Assembly (NCBI RefSeq): GCF_914271485.1
Contig: NZ_CAJZAG010000007.1
Location: 186,001 to 250,000 of the forward strand
DNA from: Cupriavidus pampae
GTDB taxonomy: Bacteria; Pseudomonadota; Gammaproteobacteria; Burkholderiales; Burkholderiaceae
Reading direction: 5' to 3'
DNA: 64,000 nucleotides
The stretch's first letter is position 1. Every line of letters begins with the position of its first letter. Both the position numbers and the translations under genes were made by a program. The notes beneath the pieces are model-generated. The model was given only the letters and a program-made list of their open reading frames with translations. It was not told where the DNA came from and did not search any database. Of this stretch, positions 40,911 through 49,588 are shown piece after piece.

Positions 40911-42161
40911 ATGAAACTGAAGCTTAACCGCCGTGGCGCGACGCAAGTCGGTCGCCGCGCCGCAGTGGTCGCGCCTGTGCTGGCCATGACCCTGATTACC
41001 GGCTGCAGCAGCATCAACGAGGCGATGCAGCCGGACAAGATCGACTACAAGTCCCAAGGCAAGAAGACCGCGTCGCTCGACGTGCCGCCCGATCTGACCA
41101 AGCTCGATGGCGACCGTCGCTACACGGTGCCCGATGCCGCCGGCACGTCCACGCTGTCGACGTACAACCAGGCCAACAAGGTTGCGCGCGAGCAGACCGG
41201 TACCGAGAACGTGCTGCCCAGCACGAGCGGCATCCGTATGGAGCGCGATGGCAACCAGCGCTGGCTCGTGATCAGCAACGGCATGCGTGGCGATCAGCTG
41301 TGGCAGTCGCTGCGCGGCTTCTGGCAGGAGAACGGCTTCCTGCTGGTGCAGGACTCGCCCGAGACCGGCATCATGGAAACGGACTGGGCCGAGAACCGCG
41401 CCAAGATCCCGCAGGATTTCATCCGCAACACGATTGGCAAGGTGTTCGACGGTCTGTACTCGACGTCCGAGCGCGACAAGTTCCGCACGCGCGTCGAGCG
41501 TTCGCAGAACGGTCAGCTGGAAGTTTTCATCAGCCACCGTGGCGCGCAGGAGCAACTGACCGGCGTGGAGAAGACCCAGACGGTGTGGACCCCGCGTCCG
41601 GCCGATCCGGATCTGGAAGCGGAATTCCTTTCGCGTCTGGCGCAACGCCTGGGCGTGCAGAAGGAAAAGGCCGACCTGATGGTCAAGAATCCGACGCCGG
41701 CGGGCAATGCTGCCGCGCAAGCCGCGCCGGTCGTCTCGCCCACGGCAACCGGTATCGGCGCCGTGGCGGCCACCGGTGCTGCCAGCGCGGACGGCGAGAA
41801 GTCGTTCCTGGCGCAGGTCAATGGCATGCCCGCGCTGCAACTGCCGGAGCCGTTCGATCGCGCCTGGCGTGCGGTGGGTCTGTCGCTGGACCGTGTGAAC
41901 TTCACCGTCGAGGATCGTGACCGCGCGCAAGGCCTGTACTACGTGCGCTACGTCGATCCGCGCGCCGAGGCGGACAGCCGCGGCTTCTTCTCGCGCATCT
42001 TCTCGAAGGCCAACGACGGCAAGACCGCGAAGAAGTATCGCGTCGCGCTGAAGGGCAACGGCACCGGCACCACGGTAACCGTGCAGAACGATGCGGGGCA
42101 GCCGGAGAACACCGACATCGGCAAGCGTATCCTGGCCCTGCTGGACGAACAGCTGCATTGA
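40911..42161 (+). CDS. bamC: Outer membrane assembly lipoprotein BamC
   Basis: BamC is a lipoprotein of the BAM complex that inserts beta-barrels in the outer membrane. The 416-residue product has a signal peptide ending in the lipobox LITGC (Cys at about residue 28), then the conserved unstructured region with IDYKSQ and LDVPPDLTKL, then two helix-grip domains separated by a low-complexity Ala/Pro/Thr linker. It is longer than E. coli BamC (344) because of the linker and N-terminal part. The ATG at 40911 is preceded by ATAGGA; an in-frame GTG at 40905 is also possible. Confidence 0.93.
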   Translation: MKLKLNRRGATQVGRRAAVVAPVLAMTLITGCSSINEAMQPDKIDYKSQGKKTASLDVPPDLTKLDGDRRYTVPDAAGTSTLSTYNQANKVAREQTGTENVLPSTSGIRMERDGNQRWLVISNGMRGDQLWQSLRGFWQENGFLLVQDSPETGIMETDWAENRAKIPQDFIRNTIGKVFDGLYSTSERDKFRTRVERSQNGQLEVFISHRGAQEQLTGVEKTQTVWTPRPADPDLEAEFLSRLAQRLGVQKEKADLMVKNPTPAGNAAAQAAPVVSPTATGIGAVAATGAASADGEKSFLAQVNGMPALQLPEPFDRAWRAVGLSLDRVNFTVEDRDRAQGLYYVRYVDPRAEADSRGFFSRIFSKANDGKTAKKYRVALKGNGTGTTVTVQNDAGQPENTDIGKRILALLDEQLH

Positions 42162-42183
42162 TGACGTTGGACGCCAACGTACA

Positions 42184-42210
42184 CCCCACGGCGCCAGCCG
42201 TGGGGGTTGT
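42184..42210 (+). terminator. Hairpin between bamC and the MBL gene
   Basis: CCCCACGGC (42184-42192) pairs perfectly with GCCGTGGGG (42197-42205) over a 4-nt loop, followed by GTTGTT. The U-tract is poor, so it may be a weak or partial terminator that lets some transcripts reach the downstream gene. Confidence 0.45.
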
Positions 42211-42225
42211 TCCGCGAGCGCATCG

Positions 42226-43014
42226 ATGATGCGCTTTGCTTTTTTGGGAAGCGGCAGCGAAGGCAATTCGCTGCTGATCGAGTCGTTCGACGGCACGAGC
42301 ACGACGCGCGTGCTGCTCGACTGCGGCTTTGGCATCCGTGAGACCGCCCGTCGGCTCGAGCGATTGGGCGTCACGCCCGACCAGCTCGACGCTCTGCTTG
42401 TGACGCACGAGCATGGCGATCATATCGGCTCCGCCTACTCATTCGCCGCCAAGCATCGGTTACCTGTGCACACGAGTCATGGCACATGGATGGCTACCTC
42501 GCATCTACGCGGCGCGGATGTCGCCGATGTGCGCGTGTGCTGTGCCGATCGCGGCTTCGACATCAAGGGTTTGCAGGTGCTGCCGTACACGGTGCCCCAT
42601 GACGCGCGTGAGCCGTTGCAGTTCGTGCTGTCCGATGGGGATGCGCGGCTTGGCGTGCTGACCGATGCGGGCATGGAGACGCCCTACGTGACGGCAAAGT
42701 TGGCCGGGGTGGATGCGCTCGTGCTCGAGTGCAATCACGATCGCGAGATGCTGCGCAATTCCGCGTATCCGTATTCGCTCAAGCGTCGCATTGGCGGAGA
42801 TTTCGGTCACCTTGCCAACGAGGTGGCAGCTGACATTCTGCGGCGCGTTGCGCATGCGGGACTGCGTCGCGTCGTCGCCGCGCATTTAAGCAAGCAGAAC
42901 AACACGCCGCTACTCGCCGCAGGTGCGTTGGCGGAGGTGTTGAATGTCGCGCTGGAAGAGATTCTGATTGCGGACCAGGAGCAAGGGCTCGACTGGCAGC
43001 CAGTACGTGATTGA
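42226..43014 (+). CDS. MBL-fold metallohydrolase (YycJ/WalJ-like)
   Basis: This 262-residue metallo-beta-lactamase-fold protein opens MRFAFLGSGSEGNSLLIE and carries the zinc motif VTHEHGDHIGSA, HTSHGT, a Thr-Asp-Ala-Gly (LTDAGMET) and LECNHDREM. This pattern matches the YycJ/WalJ group. B. subtilis YycJ (WalJ) is a 5'-3' DNA exonuclease implicated in mismatch repair. Two adjacent ATGs (42226, 42229) are possible starts. It ends at a bidirectional terminator. Confidence 0.9.
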   Translation: MMRFAFLGSGSEGNSLLIESFDGTSTTRVLLDCGFGIRETARRLERLGVTPDQLDALLVTHEHGDHIGSAYSFAAKHRLPVHTSHGTWMATSHLRGADVADVRVCCADRGFDIKGLQVLPYTVPHDAREPLQFVLSDGDARLGVLTDAGMETPYVTAKLAGVDALVLECNHDREMLRNSAYPYSLKRRIGGDFGHLANEVAADILRRVAHAGLRRVVAAHLSKQNNTPLLAAGALAEVLNVALEEILIADQEQGLDWQPVRD

Positions 43015-43030
43015 AGCGGGTGTGGGTAAC

Positions 43031-43059
43031 AAAAAAGCCGGCGTTAAGCCGGCTTTTTT
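43031..43059. terminator. Bidirectional terminator
   Basis: AAAAAAGCCGGC (43031-43042) and GCCGGCTTTTTT (43048-43059) form a 12-bp hairpin with a 5-nt loop and A/T runs on both sides, ending the MBL gene on the plus strand and the Ala-rich lipoprotein gene on the minus strand. The stem is identical to the one at 45319-45347. Confidence 0.92.
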
Positions 43060-43076
43060 GTTCGGAACGAACCGAT

Positions 43077-43310
43077 TTACTGCTTAGCTGCGGGAGCCGA
43101 TGCGTCAGCAGCAGGTGCCGAAGCGTCAGCAGCCGGAGCCGAAGCGTCAGCGGCCGGTGCCATAGCAGCGGGAGCCGAAGCGTCAGCTGCGGGAGCAGCA
43201 GCAGCCGGAGCAGCAGTTTCAGCGGCCGGAGCGGCAGCTTCTTCCTTCTTGCCGCAAGCGGCGAGAGCAACAGCGGCCAGCAGGGAAGCGATCAGGAGAG
43301 ACTTCTTCAT
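43077..43310 (-). CDS. Small Ala/Pro-rich lipoprotein
   Basis: This 77-residue protein has a lipoprotein signal peptide (MKKSLLIASLLAAVALAAC, lipobox LAAC with Cys19) followed by GKKEEAAAPAA and then degenerate 7-residue repeats of PAADASA to the C-terminus. It has no folded domain that I can see. Such short Ala/Pro lipoproteins are common in Cupriavidus and Ralstonia and may act as periplasmic spacers; the role is unknown. The 236 nt upstream hold no gene. Confidence 0.78.
   Translation of the reverse strand: MKKSLLIASLLAAVALAACGKKEEAAAPAAETAAPAAAAPAADASAPAAMAPAADASAPAADASAPAADASAPAAKQ
43086..43193. repeat. 21-nt degenerate tandem repeats encoding PAADASA
   Basis: Residues 40-75 of the small lipoprotein are built of PAADASA units (with one PAAM variant), encoded by 21-nt units with third-position differences. 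The tract stays in frame. Confidence 0.8.
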
Positions 43311-43546
43311 TGTTCGTCCTTTAACTTTTATAAACTCAAAAACAGGCGATGAATAATTACCGGTAATTATCGCTCTTCAACTGCAAAATCTTCTTACGCA
43401 GCTGCCAGAAGCAAAAGCTAGGGCTGTTCGCAAACGGCATATCTGCAGATATGCAGTCGTACACAGGCCAGCCAGCGGGCGATTATATCCGCGTTTTCCC
43501 GGCTTGTGTACTGGCGAAATTTATCAGTTCGCTTTGTTACGCATTA

Positions 43547-44755
43547 TTACACCGCGTCTGGCAATAGCTGCAGCCAACCTTCCATTGTCCAGTCATGAAA
43601 GGTTTCCAGCAGGTCCGGTAACGGCGCACACGCAGTCACCTCTTCTGGTGTCAGGCAGCGGTTGTCGGCAAGCCGACGTAGCCATTTGGCCAACGCGGCC
43701 GGCGGCTCGTACGCTTCTCCATTGATGAAGAAGTGCGTCTTGTCGTAGAGCGCTATCGATGCAGGAGCAAGGACCACGCCATGCGTTTGCGCGAGCTTCT
43801 CGTACTTGCGCGCGGTCAACTCCGCGACCTCCGCGAACTCGACACCAGGCTTCGGTTCCGACAGATGCGTGCCGAGGAATTCGGACACCATGCCCGGTGT
43901 CCAGCGCATCGCGGTAAGGCGCTCCGCCACCGCGCGCGTGAGGTTGGCCGGCAGTTGCGCGGGATGGATGGTGGCCCCTTCGCCGGCATCCGCATAGCGG
44001 CCCGAGAGGTCCTCGTTGTCTTCCACCGTTTCGGATAGCCACGCGAGGAAGTGACCCGCGAGTTCGCGGAATGCCGGCGCGCGAAAACCGATCGACGCCG
44101 TCATGCATTCGCCCTCGGCCACACCGTCGTGCGCGTACTGCGGCGGCAGATAAAGCATGTCGCCTGGCTCGAGCACCCATTCCTCTTCCGCGGTGAATTG
44201 CGAAAGGATCTTGAGCGGAAGATTCGGGACCAGATCCAGCTTGGTCTGCGACGAGATGCGCCAGCGGCGCCGGCCCGAGACTTGCAGCAGGAATACGTCG
44301 TACGAATCGAAGTGCGGACCGACGCCACCACCGTCGGTGGCGTAGCTGATCATGACGTCGTCGAGGCGTGCGTCGGGAATAAAGCGAAACTGGCTCATCA
44401 GCTCCGCGGCGGCGGTGTTGTGGAGGTTCACACCCTGGACCAGCAGCGACCACTGCCGCGTCTTGCGCGAGGGCAGGTTCTCTTCCGCGAACGGACCGTT
44501 GTCGAGCTTCCAGCGGTTGCGAAAGTACGACACCATGCGCGACTCGACGTCATCGCGATCGGCCAGCGAAAAAAGCGCTTCGCGCGACACCGGCGGCACG
44601 ATTCCCGGCACGGCCTGTCGAATCAGTAGCGGTTTGCGGTGCCAGACGTCGCGCATGAAAGTTGCGGGCGTCAAGCCGCCGAGAAGCGTGAGCGGCGCAT
44701 CGGGATCAATGGGGCCCGCAGGCAATGCCTGCGCGTATAATGCGGAATCGCTCAT
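43547..44755 (-). CDS. Cupin/JmjC ribosomal oxygenase (RoxA/YcfD-like)
   Basis: This 402-residue 2-oxoglutarate/Fe(II) oxygenase is of the YcfD (RoxA) family, which hydroxylates an arginine of ribosomal protein L16 in E. coli. The start has the GGLTPATFMRDVWHRKPLLIRQA family motif (seen in parts). The iron ligands are His148-x-Asp150 in GVGPHFDSYD and a later His in PPQYAHDGV. The winged-helix C-terminal domain follows. It is slightly longer than YcfD (373). It is divergent from slyD with only 11 nt between the start codons. Confidence 0.9.
   Translation of the reverse strand: MSDSALYAQALPAGPIDPDAPLTLLGGLTPATFMRDVWHRKPLLIRQAVPGIVPPVSREALFSLADRDDVESRMVSYFRNRWKLDNGPFAEENLPSRKTRQWSLLVQGVNLHNTAAAELMSQFRFIPDARLDDVMISYATDGGGVGPHFDSYDVFLLQVSGRRRWRISSQTKLDLVPNLPLKILSQFTAEEEWVLEPGDMLYLPPQYAHDGVAEGECMTASIGFRAPAFRELAGHFLAWLSETVEDNEDLSGRYADAGEGATIHPAQLPANLTRAVAERLTAMRWTPGMVSEFLGTHLSEPKPGVEFAEVAELTARKYEKLAQTHGVVLAPASIALYDKTHFFINGEAYEPPAALAKWLRRLADNRCLTPEEVTACAPLPDLLETFHDWTMEGWLQLLPDAV
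44736..44741 (+). promoter_or_regulatory. slyD -10 element inside the roxA-like gene
   Basis: A perfect TATAAT lies 25 nt before the slyD TTG start, within the first codons of the divergent oxygenase gene. Transcripts would begin near 44748, giving a leader of about 19 nt. Confidence 0.6.
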
Positions 44756-44766
44756 GGAGTCAAGAA

Positions 44767-45297
44767 TTGAAAATCGCTAAGAACACGGTGGTGTCCGTGG
44801 GGTACAAGCTCTCGGACGGGCAGGGCAATCTGATCGAAGAGTCGGATGAGCCGATGGTCTACCTGCACGGCGGCTATGATGGCACGTTCCCCAAGATCGA
44901 GGAAGCGCTCGACGGCCACGAAGCAGGTTTCGAAACGGAACTGCAGCTCGAGCCCGAGGATGCGTTCGGTGACTATGATGCGGAGCTCGTGAAGGTGGAG
45001 GCGCGCGATCGTTTTCCCGAGCCGCTCGAAGTCGGCATGCAGTTCGAAGGCGTGCCTGAGGACGGCGATGAGGACGACTCCATCATCTACACGGTGACCG
45101 ATGTCGCCGAAGACAAGATCGTGCTCGACGGCAACCATCCGCTGGCCGGCATGGCACTGCGCTTCTCGCTCAAGGTGTCTGACGTCCGCGAGGCAACCGC
45201 CGACGAAATCGAACATGGTCATGCGCATGGCGCGTCGGGCGTTGAAGTCGTCGATGAAGACGAAGACGACGACAACGGCCGTCACACGCTGCACTGA
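44767..45297 (+). CDS. slyD: FKBP-type peptidyl-prolyl isomerase SlyD
   Basis: SlyD is a cytoplasmic proline isomerase, chaperone and metal-binding protein. The 176-residue product has the split FKBP domain with IF insert: VVSVGYKLSDGQGNLIEES, the DGTFPKIEEALDGHEAG turn, the insert with LEPEDAFGDYD, and AGMALRFSLKV. The C-terminal tail is His/Asp-rich (HGHAHGAS, DEDEDDDN), shorter and less Cys-rich than in E. coli, so nickel binding would be weaker. I use the TTG at 44767 (GGAGTCAAGAA upstream); the ATG at 44725 adds a non-family leader. A terminator follows. Confidence 0.92.
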   Translation: MKIAKNTVVSVGYKLSDGQGNLIEESDEPMVYLHGGYDGTFPKIEEALDGHEAGFETELQLEPEDAFGDYDAELVKVEARDRFPEPLEVGMQFEGVPEDGDEDDSIIYTVTDVAEDKIVLDGNHPLAGMALRFSLKVSDVREATADEIEHGHAHGASGVEVVDEDEDDDNGRHTLH

Positions 45298-45318
45298 GAT
45301 CCACTCGGATCGCACCAC

Positions 45319-45347
45319 AAAAAAGCCGGCTGATCGCCGGCTTTTTT
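45319..45347. terminator. Bidirectional terminator after slyD
   Basis: AAAAAAGCCGGC (45319-45330) and GCCGGCTTTTTT (45336-45347) form a 12-bp stem with a 5-nt loop and A/T runs on both sides. It serves the convergent slyD and phosphoesterase-like genes. Confidence 0.92.
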
Positions 45348-45369
45348 GTCGTCCTGATTTGGCCTCGAT

Positions 45370-46407
45370 TCAATCTTTGGGGCCGTCCTGAAGCCGCACT
45401 TGGAACACCGAGCGCGTGCCTGGCGTCACCATCAGTTCGGTCCATTGCGTAGGGGTGCCCACCGGTAGCGAGACACGCGTGAAGTTGCCGATGACCTTGC
45501 TGGCGTTGTCGCGCAGCGGCTTGTCGACGCTGAAGCCGCCGAGGCTCGCGTGCACGAGCAACACCTGGCCATCGAAGTGCGTGGTCAGTTCGCGTAGCTG
45601 TCTCTTGAACTCGACATAGCCGTCGCGCGAACCGTGGCGCAGGAAGCCATCGAAAATCGATGGGCGGCCGCGTTTTTCCCAGCCGTTGTTGAACTGCGGA
45701 TCGCCGTGAACGATGACGATGACGCCCGCGAGGTTGCGCTGATCGGCTACCGAAAACGCGCGCGCCAGCCATTGGCGGTTGGCCTCGCGGCGATCCTCGA
45801 ACTCGCTGTTGCGGCCGCCCTCGGTGCGATAGTGGTTGTTGTCGCCGGGTAGATTCAGTCCGACCACGAGCACATTGCCGACGACGAGGCGCGCGTTTTC
45901 GCGATAGCTGCGGAACAACGCCTGATCCGACTGGCGTACCACCGGCAACGTGCGTCGGCCCAGGGTGGCGTCGGCCGGGAAGAACAGTTCACGCAGCCGG
46001 TTGAGGCGTTCCACCGCATCGAACTGGCCGTTGACCGGCTGCTGGCATTCGGCCCAGTCGGTCTCCCCAGGCACGTAGAGCAGCGGCACCGGCGAGTCGT
46101 CAAGCAGGCGTTCGCGCGCGGCGAGCAGGGCGTCTCCGCACGATTCGGTATCGCCCTTGATGCCGCCCGCATGGACCACCAGATCGATCTGACGATTGCC
46201 CAGTTGGTTGAGCAGCGTGGTGGTGTCCGTTTCAGCGGCGACCCATTGCGGCACGTCCGCGAGCAGCGCGATGCGCAGCGGTTTGACGGTCGGTGTCGGC
46301 GGCGGCGTGACCTTCGAGGTGCTGGCGGCCTGTGCGGGTATCGTCGATGTCAAGAGCGCGAGCGCCAAGGTCAGCGCGAACGGCAGGACGAACCGTGCTG
46401 CAGTCAT
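45370..46407 (-). CDS. Secreted metallophosphoesterase-like protein with degenerate ligands
   Basis: This 345-residue exported protein has a signal peptide with likely cleavage after AQA (around residue 28). The layout resembles a calcineurin-like phosphoesterase: LRIALLADVPQW, DLVVHAGGIKGD, VPLLYVPGETDWAEC, GVIVIVHGDPQF and VLLVHASLGG. The canonical ligands DxH, GDxx and GNHD are altered to ADVP, AGGIKGD and GETDW, so metal binding is doubtful. It may be an inactive or specialised periplasmic member. It is downstream of mutS on the same strand, with 2 nt between them. Confidence 0.7.
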   Translation of the reverse strand: MTAARFVLPFALTLALALLTSTIPAQAASTSKVTPPPTPTVKPLRIALLADVPQWVAAETDTTTLLNQLGNRQIDLVVHAGGIKGDTESCGDALLAARERLLDDSPVPLLYVPGETDWAECQQPVNGQFDAVERLNRLRELFFPADATLGRRTLPVVRQSDQALFRSYRENARLVVGNVLVVGLNLPGDNNHYRTEGGRNSEFEDRREANRQWLARAFSVADQRNLAGVIVIVHGDPQFNNGWEKRGRPSIFDGFLRHGSRDGYVEFKRQLRELTTHFDGQVLLVHASLGGFSVDKPLRDNASKVIGNFTRVSLPVGTPTQWTELMVTPGTRSVFQVRLQDGPKD

Positions 46408-46409
46408 GA

Positions 46410-49160
46410 TCAGGCGTTGCCCTCGGCCAGGGCCTTGAGGCGGTACAGCGCGTCGAGCGCATCGCGTGGGGTCAGACTATCGGGATCGAGGTCGACCAGA
46501 GCGCCGAGCGCGGCGGCATGCGACGCCGATACGGCGGTGCCGGCAGTCAGACCTTCATCATCTGCCTCATCATCCGGCGGCGTGGCCGGTGCGGCGAACA
46601 GATCGAGTTGCGGCGTCGGCGTAGCGTCCGCCGATTGCTGCTCCAGCCACGCGAGGTGCTTGCGCGCGGCGCGGATGACCGGTTGCGGCACGCCCGCCAG
46701 TTGCGCCACCTGCAGGCCATAGCTCTGGCTGGCGGGGCCGTCCTGCACCGCGTGCAGGAACACGATGCCGTCGCCATGCTCCACCGCCGACAGATGCACG
46801 TTGGCGGCCTGCGGGAATTCCTGTGGCAGTTGCGTGAGTTCGAAGTAGTGCGTGGCGAACAGCGTGTGGCTGCGGTTGTGCGACAGCAGATAGCGCGCAA
46901 TGGCCCATGCCAGCGCCAGACCGTCGAACGTTGAGGTGCCGCGGCCGATCTCATCCATCAGCACGAGGCTCGACGGCGTGGCGTGATGCAGGATGCCGGC
47001 CGCTTCGGTCATTTCCACCATAAAGGTCGAACGACCGCCGGCCAGATCGTCGGCCGCGCCGATACGCGTGAATATGCGATCGATCGGACCGATGACCGCG
47101 CGGCGTGCCGGCACCCAGGCGCCCACGCATGCCAGCAGCACGATCAGCGCGGTCTGGCGCATGAATGTCGACTTACCGCCCATGTTCGGGCCGGTGATCA
47201 GCAGCAGTTTGCGGGCTTCGTTCAATTGCGCGTCGTTGGCGATAAACGCGACAGATTCCGCGGCAAGCTGACCTTCGACCACGGGGTGACGGCCCTGCAC
47301 GATGTCGATCACGTTTTCGCCGACGCGTTCGGGCTGGGTCCAGTCGAGCGTCTGCGCGCGTTCGGCAAGCGCGGCGATCACGTCGAGGCGCGCAAGGGCC
47401 ACGGCCACGCGCTGCAGGCTACCGATATGCGGCAGCAGTTGCTGGAGCAGCGCGTCGTACAGCAGCTTCTCGCGGGCGAGCGCGCGGTCCTGCGCGGACA
47501 GCGCCTTGTCCTCGAACGTCTTCAGTTCCGGCGTGATGTAGCGCTCGGCGTTCTTCAGCGTCTGGCGGCGGCGATAGTCGTCGGGCACCTTGTCGGCCTG
47601 GCCGTTGGTGACCTCGATATAGAAGCCGTGCACGCGGTTGTATTCCACGCGCAGATTGGCGATGCCGGTGCGCGCGCGTTCGCGCGTCTCCAGGTCGATG
47701 AGGAACTGGCCGCAGTTCTCGGAGATATCGCGCAGCTCGTCGAGGTCCGCATCGTAGCCGCGCGCGATCACGCCGCCATCGCGCACGACGGTAGACGGCT
47801 CGTCGGCCACGGCGCGTACGAGCAGGTCCAGGCAATCCTGCGGTACGCCCAGATCGCTCACGGTCTGCGTCAGCAGCGGGGCGTTGTCATCGAGCGTGAC
47901 GCTGGCTTGCACCTCGGGCAGCGCGCGCAGCGTGTCCCGCAGCGACGACAGGTCGCGTGGGCGCGCGGACAGCAGTGCGAGTCGCGAGGTGATGCGTTCC
48001 ACGTCGGCCAGCCGGCGCAGCACGATGCGCACACGGTCGGGGCCTTGCGAGATCAGCGCGCCGATTGCCTGCTGACGTGCCTGCGGAATGGCCGCATCGC
48101 GTAGCGGATGATGGAGCCAATGGCGCAGCGCGCGGCTGCCCATCGTGGTGGCGCAGGTATCGAGCAGCGAGAACAGCGTCGGCGATTCGCCGCCACGCAG
48201 GGTCTCCGTCAGTTCGAGGTTGCGGCGCGTCGCGGTGTCGAGGCCGACGAACTCCGTTTCGCGTTCGACCAGCACGCCTTGTACGTGGCGCAGGGACTGG
48301 CCCTGCGTGGTGGCCGCGTAGTTGAGCAGGGCGCCGGCGGCGCCGAGCGCGGCGCCGAGGCCCGCGCAGCCGAACGGTTCGAGGCTTGCCACGCCGATCT
48401 GCTCGCGCAGGCGGCGCGTGCCCGCGTCCTGATCAAAATGCCATTCGGGCAGGCGCGTGCGGGCACATGTGAGTGGCGGCAGGTCGATGCCATCGGCGTG
48501 CAGCAGTTCGGCCGGACGAATCCGTTCGAGTTCGCGCGCGAGTTGTGCGGCATCGCATTCCATCAGGCGCAGCTCGCCGCTGGCGAGGTTCAGCCATGCC
48601 AGACCCGTCTTGCTTACGCCGCGGCGTGTGGTCTGCTGGTGCACGGCCATCAGGAAGGTGTCGACCTTGTCCGGCAGCAGGGCGGCATCGGTCAACGTGC
48701 CGGGCGTGACGATGCGCACGACCTTGCGCTCGACCGGACCCTTGCTCGTCGCCGGATCGCCGATCTGCTCGCAGATCGCAACGGATTCGCCGAGCTTCAC
48801 GAGCTTGGCGAGGTACTGGTCCACCGAGTGGAATGGGATGCCGGCCATGCGGATCGGCACGCCGGCTGACTGCCCGCGCGAGGTCAGCGTGATATCGAGC
48901 AGCCGCGCGGCCTTTTCGGCATCGTCGTGAAACAGCTCGTAGAAATCGCCCATCCGATAGAACAGCAGCGTGTCCGGATGATCGGCTTTCAGACCCAGAT
49001 ACTGCAGCATCATGGGCGTGTGCTTCTCGGGCGCCGGTTTGCCCTTTGCCGGCGCTACCTGCCGGCCATCATTCGCCGCGGCTTCCACAGCCCCGTGGCC
49101 AGTTTCGCCGGGCGCATCAGCGCGGTCGTCGTTGCGTTGGGATAGGGCTTCAGCAGACAT
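46410..49160 (-). CDS. mutS: DNA mismatch repair protein MutS
   Basis: MutS recognises base mismatches and starts methyl-directed or strand-directed repair. It is 916 residues, longer than E. coli (853) because of about 60 extra residues at the N-terminus before HTPMMLQYLGLKADHP and an acidic stretch near the C-terminus. The mismatch-reading Phe-x-Glu is in MGDFYELF. The ATPase has Walker A GPNMGGKST and the Walker B region LVLMDEIGRGTSTFDGL. The start at 49160 (AGAGGAATGC upstream) is preferred over 49187. The WalJ-like gene, also linked to repair, is in the same window but not adjacent. Confidence 0.97.
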   Translation of the reverse strand: MSAEALSQRNDDRADAPGETGHGAVEAAANDGRQVAPAKGKPAPEKHTPMMLQYLGLKADHPDTLLFYRMGDFYELFHDDAEKAARLLDITLTSRGQSAGVPIRMAGIPFHSVDQYLAKLVKLGESVAICEQIGDPATSKGPVERKVVRIVTPGTLTDAALLPDKVDTFLMAVHQQTTRRGVSKTGLAWLNLASGELRLMECDAAQLARELERIRPAELLHADGIDLPPLTCARTRLPEWHFDQDAGTRRLREQIGVASLEPFGCAGLGAALGAAGALLNYAATTQGQSLRHVQGVLVERETEFVGLDTATRRNLELTETLRGGESPTLFSLLDTCATTMGSRALRHWLHHPLRDAAIPQARQQAIGALISQGPDRVRIVLRRLADVERITSRLALLSARPRDLSSLRDTLRALPEVQASVTLDDNAPLLTQTVSDLGVPQDCLDLLVRAVADEPSTVVRDGGVIARGYDADLDELRDISENCGQFLIDLETRERARTGIANLRVEYNRVHGFYIEVTNGQADKVPDDYRRRQTLKNAERYITPELKTFEDKALSAQDRALAREKLLYDALLQQLLPHIGSLQRVAVALARLDVIAALAERAQTLDWTQPERVGENVIDIVQGRHPVVEGQLAAESVAFIANDAQLNEARKLLLITGPNMGGKSTFMRQTALIVLLACVGAWVPARRAVIGPIDRIFTRIGAADDLAGGRSTFMVEMTEAAGILHHATPSSLVLMDEIGRGTSTFDGLALAWAIARYLLSHNRSHTLFATHYFELTQLPQEFPQAANVHLSAVEHGDGIVFLHAVQDGPASQSYGLQVAQLAGVPQPVIRAARKHLAWLEQQSADATPTPQLDLFAAPATPPDDEADDEGLTAGTAVSASHAAALGALVDLDPDSLTPRDALDALYRLKALAEGNA

Positions 49161-49328
49161 GCATTCCTCTCGGGCAGCGCATGACACGCCGCCTGTCGTT
49201 CAGGTTGGGCGGCGGCTCGCACAACGATGTGACGAGCCGCCGACGCAAACGCGCATTTTACTGCGTGCCGCGCCTTGTGCCTTGATCCTGTGCCGGACTT
49301 TTGCGAGAGAAACGTTACTCGGGGCGGG

Positions 49329-49577
49329 TTACTCGGGGCGAGGAGCGGTCAGCTTCTTCGCGCTGGTGAGTACTGCCAGGACTTCCGCGCTGAATACTTC
49401 CGGCACTTCGTCGGGAATATTCGGGGAGGTCAGCGCGTTGCGTCCCGCTTCGGCAAGCGCCGTGAGCAGGCCGTCGAGGTCGCGTTTGCTGTCGCGGGCG
49501 ATCAGGGCGAACGCGAGAGACAGCATCTCCCGGTGCGCCTGAATGATCGCCATATGAGCGGTGGCGTTGTTTTCCAT
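49329..49577 (-). CDS. Hypothetical 82-aa protein between suhB and mutS
   Basis: I do not recognise this protein. It is an 82-residue, mostly helical, soluble sequence (MENNATAHMAIIQAHREM at the start, then LAFALIARDSKRDLDGLLTAL and FSAEVLAVLTSAKKL) without signal peptide or metal motif. Its start lies 11 nt after the suhB stop, so it probably shares the suhB transcript. Codon use resembles the neighbours. No strong Shine-Dalgarno is visible, which is consistent with translation coupled to suhB. Confidence 0.65.
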   Translation of the reverse strand: MENNATAHMAIIQAHREMLSLAFALIARDSKRDLDGLLTALAEAGRNALTSPNIPDEVPEVFSAEVLAVLTSAKKLTAPRPE

Positions 49578-49588
49578 GCTGGGATCTG

